The notes: generated from the letters alone by a model not told the origin. A stretch of 36,209 nt of DNA from an uncultured Verrucomicrobiota bacterium (GCA_937859745.1 CALMAQ010000165.1:1-36209); one strand, 5' to 3'. Counted from the stretch's first letter, positions 9,020 to 19,267 are shown. A program made the numbers and translations.

Positions 9020-12000
9020 ACCCGCGACGGCACCTTGACCGAAGCGGTCCGCTCCAGTTTACCCCAGCCCACCAGCACACCGCGCACGGCGTTGACGATG
9101 GACTTCCAGACGACCCAGCTCAACAGCGGACGATAGATCAGACGCATCGGGATCATGATCCAACTGCGCCGCAGGGGCTCTTTTTCCAGCGCGCAGGCCA
9201 GCATGGCCAGCATCTGGTCGAGCACCAGGAACGTCAGGAAATAAGGCAGGACCGCCCCGCCGTCCCCCAGCAGCACGGACGCCAGCAGCAGCAAATCGAC
9301 CATCGGAGTCAGGGCGACCAAGATAATCTGGAAAAACCAGATGCTCGGCAGGCTGAAGAAGCCCAAGGCGCGGAACCTGGGATTGAACAGCATGTCCCGA
9401 TGTTTCCAGAGACATTGCATGGTGCCGAAGCACCAACGGAATCGCTGCTTGGCCAAGGAGCTGATCGTCTCGGGCGCTTCCGTCCAGGCCACGGCACCAG
9501 CCATGTAGCGGACGTGGTAGCCGTGCCGGTGCAGGCTCAGGGTCAGGTCGGTGTCTTCCGCCAGGGTGTCGGAACGGAACCCGCCCACGGCGCGCAACGC
9601 CTGCCGGCGGACGGCGCTCACCGCGCCGGGCGCGACCGTGATGCAGTTCCAGGCGTCGTAGGCGCGCCGGTCCAGGTTGAACCCGCAGATGTATTCCAGC
9701 GACTGGCAGCGCGCGACGAAGCTCCGCAGATTGCCCACCCGGGCGTGCCCGGAGACCGCGCCAACCTGCGGGTCAGCAAATGGGGCGACGAGGTGGCCCA
9801 ACGTGTCGGGTTGGAAATGGGTGTCGGCGTCGAGGAAGACCAGCAGATCGTGCGCGGCCAGGTCCACGCCGCGCCGCAGCGCCTCGCTCTTCCCCGCGTT
9901 GTCCTGGTTGAGCAGCCGGATCCGGTTGTCCCTGGTGACCGCCGCTTCCACGACGCCAGCCGTGCTGTCTTTCGAGCCATCGTTGATGACGAGCACTTCC
10001 ACGTCGCCGGGATAGTCGGTGGCGAGCACCGAGTCCAGCGTGGCAGCGATCACTTTCTCCTCGTTGTAGGCCGCGATGATGACGCTCAGCGGGAAAACGC
10101 CGGGGTGCCCACCCACCCCGGCCGGTGGGGAACCGGCGGCCGACGGCGCGGCGCGGCGATGCCGGAGCGCCAGATAGATGATGAGTAGCGTCCGCAGCAC
10201 GATCATGATCGTCGCCACAATCATGAACGCCCACAGGAAGCTGAACGCCGCGTGCAGGGCGCGGAAGCCGATGCCGCTGGCGACCCTCGCCAAGGATTGG
10301 TCGCCCGCTTTCAGCAGCGGGTTAACCGAGTCGCGGTTCGTGCCGATCAACTCGCTCAACGTCACGATCTGGTCGCCCCGCGCTCGCAGGTAATCGATGA
10401 TCTTGGGCAGGGCTTCGACCGTCTGGGAGCGGTCTCCGCCCGCGTCGTGGAGCAGGATGATGCTGCCGTTGCGGCGCTGCTGCTTGACACGCTGGAAGAT
10501 CACGTCCGCGCCGGGCCGCTCCCAATCTTCCGGGTCGATGCTCTCCATCACCGTGAGGTAGTCGCGGTTCTGGGCGATCACCAGCGGCGTGATCTCCGAG
10601 AGTTCGTTGGGGCGGGAATCCGCCTCGTACGGTGGCCGGAACAGAGTGGTGGCCCTGCCCGTAACCGTCTGGAGCAGCCGCTGCGTGGCGTCCAGTTCGA
10701 TCCGCACCCGCTCGGGGCTCACCAGCGAAAGATTGGCGTGGGTGTAGGTGTGGCTGCCGAATTCGTAGCCCTCGGCGACCAAGCGGCGCGCCACGCCGGG
10801 ATAGTTCTCCGCGTTCTGACCGATCAGGAAGAACGTCGCCGGGACGTGCTTTTCCTTGAGGATGTCGAGGACCTTTGGCGTCCACGTCGGGTCGGGCCCG
10901 TCGTCAAAGGTCAGCACGACCTGGTGTTCGCCGCCCGCGCCTTGGTGGTACAACGTGGGGTAGCGCGGGAACTTGTCGTAGTTCGTGGCTAGCAGGGAGG
11001 TCTTCTCGTCGAGTTCCACCTGCCGGTGCCCGGAGTCGGGTGAGATGTCCGCGGTGACGATCTCGCCTTGGCCGATGTTGGTGATGGCCAGCCCGGTCCG
11101 CAGGTCCTGCAACGCCGCGAGGTCACTCTTGGTCAGCCGGGGGTTGCCGATCATATCCATGGCCGTCCAGAGCAGCGGGTCTTCGGTGCCCAAACGGCTG
11201 ATGGCCAGTCCGGTGAAGCCTTTCGCGCGCGCCGCCCGCGCCTGGTTGAGAAAGCTCGGGGCATCCAGGAACCAGACCTCGTGGTTCACGCCCGCGAGCG
11301 TGTAGTCGAACGAGGGATTGTACTCGGGGGAACCGCTTTCCGTGTTCCCCTCGCCCGCGTAGGCGGCGCGGCTCATGGCGTCGGCGAAACTGATCGTGTC
11401 CGCGCGCTGCCAGCCGGTGCGGTTGGTGGGGGCATCGTCCTTGGGCCAATCATAACCGTAGGTGCCGAGCGAGATGACCCACTGTTCCTGGTCGTCGTAG
11501 CTGGCGATGGCCGAAAGCCAGTTCTCGTACCAGTTCTGCGCCGCCACGGGCCCCGGCGGGTCGCTCTCGGCCACCTGGTCGTGGAGCGAGGCGACGAAGA
11601 AGTCCACCACGTCCCCGAGGGTATTGATGTCGTACGCCTGCCGCTCCTCGCCCACCGGGACTTGGAGCCAGAGCTGGAGCCCGGCGTCGTGGAGCCCGAA
11701 AGACACCTTCGTCAGGAACTTGCTCAGGTCGTCCTGGTAGGCGGCGTCAATGTTCTCCCAGTCGATCAACACCCCGCCCGCATGGATGTCGAGCAGTTGC
11801 CGCTTGAGGTTTTCAACGAAGAGATCCTGCGGTCCCGCAGGGCCGTGGGCCAAGTTCTCCACCGCTTCGGGAACCCGCGTTTCGCCCGAGACGTTCGTGA
11901 GCAAAGGCAGTAGCACCAGGTGCTTGTTGGCCGCCATGAACTGGAGCAGCGGCACGTTATTCTCCCCCGAGAAGGTGCCGTCCGCCGCCGTCAGGGTAAA

Positions 12001-12480
12001 CCACTCCGGGCAGACGTGGGTGATCTTGTCGGCGTGGGCGGAGAGCGAATCGAAGCTGTTCGGGTCCCACCCCACGGTGAAGGCGAGGCGGATCTGGTTG
12101 GAAGGCTTGATCGGGCGCGCGTTCTTCGCCGCCATCTGCTTTTGCAACGCCTCCAGTCGCTGTTTCCCGGCCGGCGTCTGGTAGAACGATTTGATGGCCT
12201 CGGCGTTCGCCGCCGCGGTGGTCGGAGCGACCGCGCCCTGTTTTTGCAACGCCTTGAGCTGTTCCTTGAGCTTCTTGAGCTTCAACGGCAGCACCAGCGG
12301 CGGGGCAATCACCAGCGATTGCACGAAGAACACGGCACCCAGGAAAAGCAGCAGCCCGAGGAGGACCAGCAGACGCCGCGTGCGCGGCCAGCGCTTGCCT
12401 CCAAGGTCAAAAAAGACAGGTCGTTCGCCGAGATTACTGCTCATCGATTCGGAATTCTTCAAAGCAAAAGCGGTTCCCAT
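9016..12480 (-). CDS. Fused GH18-like / polysaccharide deacetylase (CE4, NodB) / family 2 glycosyltransferase membrane protein
   Basis: N-terminal TM, then LAFTVGWDPNSFDSL...GGVLIDWENID (GH18-like); VVLTFDDGPDPTWTPKVLDIL...GSHTYTHANLS...LFRPPYEAD (CE4); PLSVIIAAYNEEKVIAATLDS...VFLDADTHF...LAEDTDLTLSLHRHGY...KQRFRWCFGTMQ (processive GT2 with QxxRW); C-terminal TM helices. 4-nt overlap with the downstream gene. Confidence 0.88.
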   Translation of the reverse strand: MGTAFALKNSESMSSNLGERPVFFDLGGKRWPRTRRLLVLLGLLLFLGAVFFVQSLVIAPPLVLPLKLKKLKEQLKALQKQGAVAPTTAAANAEAIKSFYQTPAGKQRLEALQKQMAAKNARPIKPSNQIRLAFTVGWDPNSFDSLSAHADKITHVCPEWFTLTAADGTFSGENNVPLLQFMAANKHLVLLPLLTNVSGETRVPEAVENLAHGPAGPQDLFVENLKRQLLDIHAGGVLIDWENIDAAYQDDLSKFLTKVSFGLHDAGLQLWLQVPVGEERQAYDINTLGDVVDFFVASLHDQVAESDPPGPVAAQNWYENWLSAIASYDDQEQWVISLGTYGYDWPKDDAPTNRTGWQRADTISFADAMSRAAYAGEGNTESGSPEYNPSFDYTLAGVNHEVWFLDAPSFLNQARAARAKGFTGLAISRLGTEDPLLWTAMDMIGNPRLTKSDLAALQDLRTGLAITNIGQGEIVTADISPDSGHRQVELDEKTSLLATNYDKFPRYPTLYHQGAGGEHQVVLTFDDGPDPTWTPKVLDILKEKHVPATFFLIGQNAENYPGVARRLVAEGYEFGSHTYTHANLSLVSPERVRIELDATQRLLQTVTGRATTLFRPPYEADSRPNELSEITPLVIAQNRDYLTVMESIDPEDWERPGADVIFQRVKQQRRNGSIILLHDAGGDRSQTVEALPKIIDYLRARGDQIVTLSELIGTNRDSVNPLLKAGDQSLARVASGIGFRALHAAFSFLWAFMIVATIMIVLRTLLIIYLALRHRRAAPSAAGSPPAGVGGHPGVFPLSVIIAAYNEEKVIAATLDSVLATDYPGDVEVLVINDGSKDSTAGVVEAAVTRDNRIRLLNQDNAGKSEALRRGVDLAAHDLLVFLDADTHFQPDTLGHLVAPFADPQVGAVSGHARVGNLRSFVARCQSLEYICGFNLDRRAYDAWNCITVAPGAVSAVRRQALRAVGGFRSDTLAEDTDLTLSLHRHGYHVRYMAGAVAWTEAPETISSLAKQRFRWCFGTMQCLWKHRDMLFNPRFRALGFFSLPSIWFFQIILVALTPMVDLLLLASVLLGDGGAVLPYFLTFLVLDQMLAMLACALEKEPLRRSWIMIPMRLIYRPLLSWVVWKSIVNAVRGVLVGWGKLERTASVKVPSRV

Positions 12481-12552
12481 CCGAGGCGCGCCGTTTCATG
12501 AGGGTGTCCACCGCCCATTCCATGCAAGCCATGCCGATCGAAACGGGGATTT

Positions 12553-13488
12553 TCAAGGCGAACGAGGGGGCGGCACAAGCACATTCAGGCGTTCCTTGTC
12601 CACGCGGATCGTGACGGGCGCGTAGCCCGCCAGTTCGCCGTCCGCCTCGAAGGGCACGTCCTCACCGGAGACGGAATCTACCACCAGCCCGGCGGTTTGA
12701 AAATAGTCCACGTCGGGCAAACCGAGGTGCGTGCCCATGAGAACGTGCTGGATGTAGCGGAAGATGTCCAGGTAGCCCAAGCTCTTGAACACGAGCACGT
12801 CAAGTTTGCCGTCGTCGATCACCGCTTCCTTGAAGACCTTGATCGGCCCGCCGTAGAACCGGCCATTGCCCACCAGTACAAACGAGCCTTCGCGCGTCAC
12901 GCCGTCGCTGGTTACACGCAGCAGCGGCGGGCGGTGCGCGGCCACCTTGGCGGCCGAGATAATGTAGCTCAGCGGCCCGAAGTTCTTCTTGGACGCCCAA
13001 TCGACTCCCGCCACGGCCTGGGCGTCGAACCCGATTCCCGCCAGTTGCACGAAGTAATGCGAATTCGCCCGCGCGAGGTCCACGGCGCGCGTGTGGCCCC
13101 GAGCGATGATCTCCCAGCCACGCTTGAGTCGGTTTCCCGGGATGCCCAGCTCGGCGGCGAACACGTTCATGGTTCCGAGCGGGAGCAGTCCAAGGGTGGC
13201 GTCCGAACCGGCCAGCCCGTTGACGACCTCGTTGATCGTGCCGTCGCCGCCCGCCGCCACGACCGTGCGAAACCCGGCAGCGACTGCCTCCGCGGCCAGC
13301 GCCGCCGCGTCGCCCGGCCCGACCGTCGGACGGATGACCGCCCGCGGGTCGAGGGCCTGGATTTTCTCCCGCAATCCCCTAGAACGCTCGCTGCGCGCGG
13401 CAGGGTTGTAAATCACGAAAACCCGGTCGTCGGACAGGCACCGACTTTCACCCTTCCCTTCCAGGCGCGAGCGATTAGGTTGTTTCAA
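12553..13488 (-). CDS. Diacylglycerol kinase-family lipid kinase
   Basis: VFVIYNPAARSERSRG, VVAAGGDGTINEVVNGLAGSDATLGLLPLGTMNVFAAELGIP, GIGFDAQ. Start uncertain: 13488 is an in-frame TTG; the ORF track extends to 13569, overlapping the divergent gene. Confidence 0.85.
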   Translation of the reverse strand: MKQPNRSRLEGKGESRCLSDDRVFVIYNPAARSERSRGLREKIQALDPRAVIRPTVGPGDAAALAAEAVAAGFRTVVAAGGDGTINEVVNGLAGSDATLGLLPLGTMNVFAAELGIPGNRLKRGWEIIARGHTRAVDLARANSHYFVQLAGIGFDAQAVAGVDWASKKNFGPLSYIISAAKVAAHRPPLLRVTSDGVTREGSFVLVGNGRFYGGPIKVFKEAVIDDGKLDVLVFKSLGYLDIFRYIQHVLMGTHLGLPDVDYFQTAGLVVDSVSGEDVPFEADGELAGYAPVTIRVDKERLNVLVPPPRSP

Positions 13489-13489
13489 C

Positions 13490-15025
13490 GTGAGAAAACT
13501 CGGCTGGTTCGCGGTGAGCGCAGCGGTGGCGGCGATGATTGGCTTCGGTGCCCTGCTGCTCGTCGCCAATCTTTATGTGCAATCGCAGGGCGCGCAACAA
13601 CGCATCCGGCAAATGCTCACCACGGCCTTGCACGTTCCCGTGACGCTGAAGAAGACCACGCTGACCCCCTGGGAAGGTCTGCGGCTCGACGGGATCACCT
13701 TGCAACCGGCGCTGCTACCCTCGGAGGAACACTCACTAGACGGAGCATTGCTGACGGCCGACAGCTTCCGCCTGCGTGCCGCCTGGTGGCCGCTGCTGCG
13801 ATATCGGCGCCTGGAGGTCGAGGCAATCCTGCTCGACCATCCCCGTCTGGTCTGGGCACAGAACCAGGAGGGGCGCTGGGTCTGGCCAGAGGCTTCCCCG
13901 CTGCGTCCCCAAAAGAACGATGCTGCGCTCGCAGTCCCGCCCGCAGATTTAACGCTCCTCCCGCCGGACGCGACCACTTCCACCTCATCGGCCGGAGCGC
14001 CTGCGCCCGCCGACAGGGAGCCGGCCACCCGCGTTGCCCAAGCATCGTCTGTCACGCGGACGCCGTCGCTGACCACGGTGGAAAAGCTCCGGGTACGGCA
14101 TGGCTCGTTCGACCTGCTCAACCAGCAGCGCAAGCTGCTCGGGCGGTTGGAAGAATTGAATCTGGACGGTTGCCTGATGGATGACGGGCAAGCCCGCGGC
14201 GAGTTGCACATTGGCCGTGCGATCCATGCGCGGTCCGGAATCCTGTTGACCAACTTTCGCTCGAACTTCGCCTACGACGAAAGCTCCGGGTTGTCCATTG
14301 ACAACGGCCGCAGCGAACTCGCCGGCGGCGAGTTGCAAGCCGAGTACCGCCTGCGGAGCGGAGAAGCGGGCTCCCCGTTTTCCGCGCGGTGCCGCGTCGA
14401 TGGCGTGGACCTTGCCGAGTTGATCCGGGAAGCGGGCAGCCAGTTGCGGCTGATGGATGGGCGGTTGCAGGGCGGGTTCAGCTTGCAGGGAAGCTCGGAC
14501 AACCCCGAGCACCGGCAGGCGACGGGACAGTTGAGCCTGGTCGGCGCGGAGATCCGCAATTTTCCCGTCCTCCAGCTCCTCGGGGACATGCTCCGCATCC
14601 AGGACCTGAGCCACTTGCAGTTCAAGGAGGCCAAGCTGGATTGCCGCCTCGATGGCGACGAACTCCAGATCGCGCCGCTGCGCTTGGCTTCAAACGACCT
14701 GCAGATTCGCGCCGAGGGCCGGTATTCCACGGGCGAGGACGAACTCGAACTCCATGGCCGGTTAACCATCGACCAGGCCATCAGCCACCAACTGCCGCAG
14801 TTCATCGAGATGAACTTCACCCCGTCGAACGGCGATGCGCCGGGCAGCCGTTACATCGACTTCGACGTGACCGGCCCGCTCGACAAGCCCACCACTAATC
14901 TCTTTGACCGGGTGCTCGCCGGGCCTTCCACTGGCCTCCTACGCAACCTCCTCGCCCCTAAATCGAAGCGGCTACACCCGAAGAACCCGAAAGCGGAAGC
15001 CACCCTGCCGCCCGGCAATCCTTGA
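13490..15025 (+). CDS. AsmA-like envelope protein
   Basis: N-terminal TM (FAVSAAVAAMIGFGALLLVANLYV), then QGAQQRIRQMLTTALHVPVTLKKTTLTPWEGLRLDGITL; repetitive beta-type C-terminus. Confidence 0.6.
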   Translation: MRKLGWFAVSAAVAAMIGFGALLLVANLYVQSQGAQQRIRQMLTTALHVPVTLKKTTLTPWEGLRLDGITLQPALLPSEEHSLDGALLTADSFRLRAAWWPLLRYRRLEVEAILLDHPRLVWAQNQEGRWVWPEASPLRPQKNDAALAVPPADLTLLPPDATTSTSSAGAPAPADREPATRVAQASSVTRTPSLTTVEKLRVRHGSFDLLNQQRKLLGRLEELNLDGCLMDDGQARGELHIGRAIHARSGILLTNFRSNFAYDESSGLSIDNGRSELAGGELQAEYRLRSGEAGSPFSARCRVDGVDLAELIREAGSQLRLMDGRLQGGFSLQGSSDNPEHRQATGQLSLVGAEIRNFPVLQLLGDMLRIQDLSHLQFKEAKLDCRLDGDELQIAPLRLASNDLQIRAEGRYSTGEDELELHGRLTIDQAISHQLPQFIEMNFTPSNGDAPGSRYIDFDVTGPLDKPTTNLFDRVLAGPSTGLLRNLLAPKSKRLHPKNPKAEATLPPGNP

Positions 15026-15035
15026 TCTCCCCCAC

Positions 15036-15656
15036 ATGGCGATGCGAGTCGTTGCCGGCATCGCCGGTGGTATTCCCTTGAAGTGTCCGCGTGGCGGCCA
15101 GGTGCGGCCGACGATGGACCAGGTGCGCGCCGCGGTCTTTTCGAGCCTCGCCGAGCGGGTTGAAGGAGCCGCTGTCCTGGACCTTTTCGCCGGGACCGGC
15201 GGCTTGGGCATCGAAGCCTTGAGCCGCGGAGCCACCAGCGCGGTCTTCGTGGAAAAGGATCGTGGCACGGCTGATTGCATCCGGCAGAACCTTGCCAAGG
15301 CGCGTCTGGAAACGGGCGGGGAGGTGATCTGCTCGGACGCGCATGGCTACTGCTCGCGCTCGGCCAGGAACCCGTCGTACCGCCGGTTCGACCTGATCTT
15401 TGCCGACCCGCCCTACCAGACGAAGGATCACCCCGAAGACATCGCCACGCGGTTGCTGCGCGACGACCATCTGAGGACGCTGCTCGCCCCGGAAGGAATC
15501 TTCGTGTTGGAAAAGTCTCCCAGGACCCCGCTGCTGGTTGCGGAGCACCTTTGGCAGGTGCTGCGGCGAAAGCGTTACGGCACGGCTGAGGTGGTGTTCC
15601 TGGCCCGTGTCGCCGCTGCCCCGAGTCACCCGCCGCCTGAGCGGCATCCCTCCTGA
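15036..15656 (+). CDS. rsmD: 16S rRNA (guanine966-N2)-methyltransferase RsmD
   Basis: MRVVAGIAGGIPLKCPRGGQVRPTMDQVRAAVFSSL; LDLFAGTGGLGIEALSRGA; FADPPYQ. Start set at 15036, after the upstream stop. Confidence 0.93.
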   Translation: MAMRVVAGIAGGIPLKCPRGGQVRPTMDQVRAAVFSSLAERVEGAAVLDLFAGTGGLGIEALSRGATSAVFVEKDRGTADCIRQNLAKARLETGGEVICSDAHGYCSRSARNPSYRRFDLIFADPPYQTKDHPEDIATRLLRDDHLRTLLAPEGIFVLEKSPRTPLLVAEHLWQVLRRKRYGTAEVVFLARVAAAPSHPPPERHPS

Positions 15657-15662
15657 CACGCT

Positions 15663-17030
15663 TTGTTTCTCTGGTTCTACAACCTGTGCTTCCCGTTCGT
15701 CTTCCTCGCCCTCCTGCCAAGATACCTGTGGCGGATGGTTCGCCGCGGTGACTATCGCGCGCATTTCGGCCAGAGGCTGGGATGGTACTCGCCGGAGTTC
15801 AAAGCGCGGCTGGCCGGGGGTCCGCCCCGGATGTGGCTCCAGGCGGTCAGCGTGGGCGAGATGCTCGTCGCGCTCAAGTTCATCGCCGCGTTGCGCGCAC
15901 AGGCTCCCGGCCTGACGCTGATCCTTTCCACGACGACGACGACGGCCTACCGGCTGGCGCAGGAACGTACCGATGCCACCGTGGAAGTGGTTTATTCCCC
16001 CATCGACCTGCTCCCCCTGGTGCGGTGCGCCTTTCGCACCCTACGGCCCGCCTCGCTAGTCGTGGTGGATGGAGGCCTCTGGCCGAACCAACTGGCCGAG
16101 GCTCGCCACCGGGGCATCCCCACGGCGCTCGTGAACGCCCGTCTATCGCCGCGCTCCGAGAGACGGTTCCGCCGTTTTCCACGTCTCAGCGCCACATTGT
16201 TCGGTCGCCTGGACCTCGTTTGCGTCTCGGAAGAAACCGACGTGCCCCGGTGGTCCCGCTTGGGAGTGCCGACCGCGAACATTCGCTACACCGGCAGCAT
16301 CAAGTACGATGATTCGACCTCGTTCTTGCCGCTGACCTTGGCAAACGGGACATCGCCCGGAGAATCGGTGGCAGAAATCTGGCGGAAGTTGCTGCCCGTC
16401 CTCGGCGTGAGCCCCGACCGCCCGGTGCTGCTGGCCGGCAGCACGCATCCGGGGGAGGAAGTCGTCCTCGCCGAAAGCCTGCTCGTCCTGCGGAAAACGT
16501 CGCCGCATCTGTTCCTGGTCATCGCGCCGCGCCACGTGGAGCGGACGCCGGAAATACTCAAGTCGCTGCAACCGCTCGGATTGCGCGTCGCGTGCAGAAG
16601 TACCTTCCAGGGGACGGATCTCTCCACTGCCCGGGCGGGAAGTTTGGCCACGCCCGACTTGCTGCTGTTGGACACCACCGGAGAACTAGGCACGTGGTAC
16701 TCCGCGGCGACGGTGGTCTTCATCGGCAAAAGCCTGACGGCGGTGGGCGGCCACAACCCCGCTGAAGCGGTCAGTGCGCGCAAACCGGTCGTCACGGGCC
16801 TCCACATGGAGAACTTCGCCGACCTGATGCGCTTTCTGGTTGCTGCGGATGCCGTCGTTCAGGTCGGTGACGGCCGCGGCTTGCAGGAAGCTTGTGCCCG
16901 TTTGCTGGTGGATGCGCCCGAACGCCAGCGGCTCGCCGAAGCCGCATACCAGGTGCTCGGGAGCCACCGTGGCGCGGCGGCCCGCAGCGCCGCTCTCGTA
17001 CTCGCCCAAGCCAAACATTCCGCTTGCTAG
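15663..17030 (+). CDS. waaA: 3-deoxy-D-manno-octulosonic acid (Kdo) transferase
   Basis: MWLQAVSVGEMLVALKFIAAL, LILSTTTTTAYRLAQE, LTAVGGHNPAEAVSARKPVVTG. TTG start. Confidence 0.9.
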   Translation: MFLWFYNLCFPFVFLALLPRYLWRMVRRGDYRAHFGQRLGWYSPEFKARLAGGPPRMWLQAVSVGEMLVALKFIAALRAQAPGLTLILSTTTTTAYRLAQERTDATVEVVYSPIDLLPLVRCAFRTLRPASLVVVDGGLWPNQLAEARHRGIPTALVNARLSPRSERRFRRFPRLSATLFGRLDLVCVSEETDVPRWSRLGVPTANIRYTGSIKYDDSTSFLPLTLANGTSPGESVAEIWRKLLPVLGVSPDRPVLLAGSTHPGEEVVLAESLLVLRKTSPHLFLVIAPRHVERTPEILKSLQPLGLRVACRSTFQGTDLSTARAGSLATPDLLLLDTTGELGTWYSAATVVFIGKSLTAVGGHNPAEAVSARKPVVTGLHMENFADLMRFLVAADAVVQVGDGRGLQEACARLLVDAPERQRLAEAAYQVLGSHRGAAARSAALVLAQAKHSAC

Positions 17031-17086
17031 GCCGGGGACTTCCGACATATTCAACCTTCTGGAGCGTCTGTGGACGCTGCCGTTCA

Positions 17087-17158
17087 GACCCTATCGTCCA
17101 GTGGTTAGGACAACGGCCTTTCAAGCCGTGAACACGGGTTCGAATCCCGTTAGGGTCG
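17087..17158 (+). tRNA. tRNA-Glu (anticodon TTC)
   Basis: Acceptor GACCCTA/TAGGGTC; anticodon arm ACGGC-CTTTCAA-GCCGT; T arm GGTTCGAATCC; no encoded CCA. Confidence 0.96.
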
Positions 17159-17535
17159 CTGGACTTTTCTCCTCTGGTACTCAGCCCGGCGGATGTCGTC
17201 TACCCCGTCGTGCTACAATCCGGTCACTGCGTCCGCGACCTGCCGGAACCCGCCGCGAGCGTGCCTGACGCCAACTCGACGCCCGCCAAACGTCGGCAGG
17301 CGTTGGACCGGTGAGGAACGCTAGCATGGGAGCGGGAAGTTCATCGTGCCGTCTAGTATTCCGGCTTGCCTGTGAGGCGGCAGGACAGCACGTTGACGTT
17401 GGCCTTCGAGACCTTTGGAGCACGCATGACAGCTATGCAGGATAGGAACGCAACGCGCCACCGGCGCGCCACCCGAAGTTGCCGGCTGCCCTTTGGAGCC
17501 GGTGGTGCTGGCACGCTCCGACCACTTTCTCACCC

Positions 17536-18648
17536 GTGAAACACCCGAGAGTCCGGTTTCTGTTGCGCGCCTTGGGCTCTCTCGCGCTCATCGCCGTTCT
17601 GCTCAGCCGGTTGGATTGGTTCGCGGTCATCCGATTGGTTCGCGGGGTCGTTCTCGTCCCCCTCCTGGCGGGCTCGCTCACCGGGATCGCCAGCCAGTTC
17701 CTGATGGCGGAGCGCACCCGGCGAATGCTCCGTCATTGGGGGGTGCGCCTGAGCCGCGCGAGCGCCTGTTCGGTGACGTGGACGGGACAATTTTGCAACA
17801 ACTTCCTGCCGGGCGGCATGGGCGGCGACATGGTCAAGTTCTACCGCGTGGGTCAGCTTTTTCCGCATGCCCGGGCGGCGACGCTCGTCGCCCTCGTGGC
17901 GGATCGTCTCATGGCGCTGGTGGCGCTGGTGGCGCTTTCGACCGTGGCACTCGCGTGCGGGGACCGCGCGATGCTCCGCCAACTGGCGCGGGGGGTGGCA
18001 CCGGGTTCGTGGAGGGATCACCTTCCGGCCTGGGGTCTGGCCTTCCTGGTCGGATTGGCGCTGGCCGCGTGCGTCTCGCTAGTGGCATGGCGTCGCCGTC
18101 GGGCAATCATGGCTAGGGTAGGAAGCCATCTGCAAAGCGTGCGACGGGCGCTCGCGCAAGGTGGCCGCTTGGATGGCACGGTGGCGAGCGCATTTCTGCT
18201 CGCCGTGGCGGTTCATTCTCTCGGGATGATCAGCGCGCTCCTGTTCGCGCGCTCCCTGGCAATTCCTTTAGGCGTGGGGCAAGTGTTCCTCGTCTGGCCC
18301 GTGGTGCTCGTCGCGATGATGATGCCTGTTTCAGTGAACGGCTACGGTCTGCGTGAGTTCATCCTGCTTTACTACTTCGAGCAGTGGCACCTGACCTCGC
18401 ACGTCGGGGCGGGAGCGGGCGTCAAAGAGTCGATCGTTGCGCTCTCGCTGCTGACCGTGGTGAACGACCTGTTGTGCAATTTTCCGGGGGGTCTCCTTTT
18501 GCTGTTGTCGGGAGGATCATCCACGGCGTCGGCAGACGCGGCGGAAGGCGGAATTGATCGCTCCTTGCCCGGAGCGGGAAGTTCCGGTGGGTCGGACGCT
18601 TCAAGCCTTGGCGTAAAGATAAGCCCAGGCAATCAACGCAGCCTGTAG
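17536..18648 (+). CDS. Lysylphosphatidylglycerol synthase TM-domain / UPF0104 family membrane protein
   Basis: GQFCNNFLPGGMGGDMVKFYRV, MPVSVNGYGLREFILLYYF, multiple TM helices. GTG start. Confidence 0.8.
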   Translation: MKHPRVRFLLRALGSLALIAVLLSRLDWFAVIRLVRGVVLVPLLAGSLTGIASQFLMAERTRRMLRHWGVRLSRASACSVTWTGQFCNNFLPGGMGGDMVKFYRVGQLFPHARAATLVALVADRLMALVALVALSTVALACGDRAMLRQLARGVAPGSWRDHLPAWGLAFLVGLALAACVSLVAWRRRRAIMARVGSHLQSVRRALAQGGRLDGTVASAFLLAVAVHSLGMISALLFARSLAIPLGVGQVFLVWPVVLVAMMMPVSVNGYGLREFILLYYFEQWHLTSHVGAGAGVKESIVALSLLTVVNDLLCNFPGGLLLLLSGGSSTASADAAEGGIDRSLPGAGSSGGSDASSLGVKISPGNQRSL

Positions 18649-18951
18649 CGGCAAGCGCACCCATAGCGTCCAGACGGGGATGCGTGGGAAAAGCTCCGGG
18701 TGCAGCGCCATGTAAACGTTCGCGGGGAACACAGCCACTAGCAACACGATGAGCCCCCAACCGGCGAGGCGCGTTGTGACCGGGACGAGCAGCGCCGCGC
18801 CGAGCAAGATCTCGGCGACCCCGCTGATCAGCACGATCAATCTTGGCTGCGGGAACACGGGCGGCACGATCCGCTGGTACGCACCGGTGAAGCCGAAATG
18901 GCCGAACCCTGCCACGATGAACAGGCAGCCGAACATGAATTTGGCGATCAT
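18601..18951 (-). CDS. DoxX-like small membrane protein
   Basis: MIAKFMFGCLFIVAGFGHFGFTGAYQRIVPPVFPQP...GVAEILLGAALLVPVTTRLAGWGLIVLL; convergent, 48-nt overlap with the preceding gene. Confidence 0.7.
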   Translation of the reverse strand: MIAKFMFGCLFIVAGFGHFGFTGAYQRIVPPVFPQPRLIVLISGVAEILLGAALLVPVTTRLAGWGLIVLLVAVFPANVYMALHPELFPRIPVWTLWVRLPLQAALIAWAYLYAKA

Positions 18952-19267
18952 TGCTCTGTTCGGTTGGGCATGTCGGTCGGTAGGTTAGGAGGATCGCACG
19001 GCGAGTCCAAGCTCGAAATCATCAGGCCTCATCGGATATGGGCGATGCCAGTCCAAGCCCATGACGCAAATGGCAACCGGGGATTTTACGCTTGCGGCAG
19101 CCACGCTCCGGCTGGAAACTTCTCCCGTGGCAGTGCTTTTTGCCTCCGTGGCTTGACTTCGTGGCGTGTTAAGTCCGGAAGGCAGACTACAAAGCGCGGC
19201 ACAGACATTGCAGGCGTTGCGCAGCACAGCACTCAACCCGTTCAAAGATAGAGTTTGGTTGGCAATA

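Noticed and set aside
17159-17312. Open frame after tRNA-Glu (LDFSPLVLSPADVVYPVVLQSGHCVRDLPEP...)
   Set aside because: No usable start codon and no recognisable family; probably intergenic.
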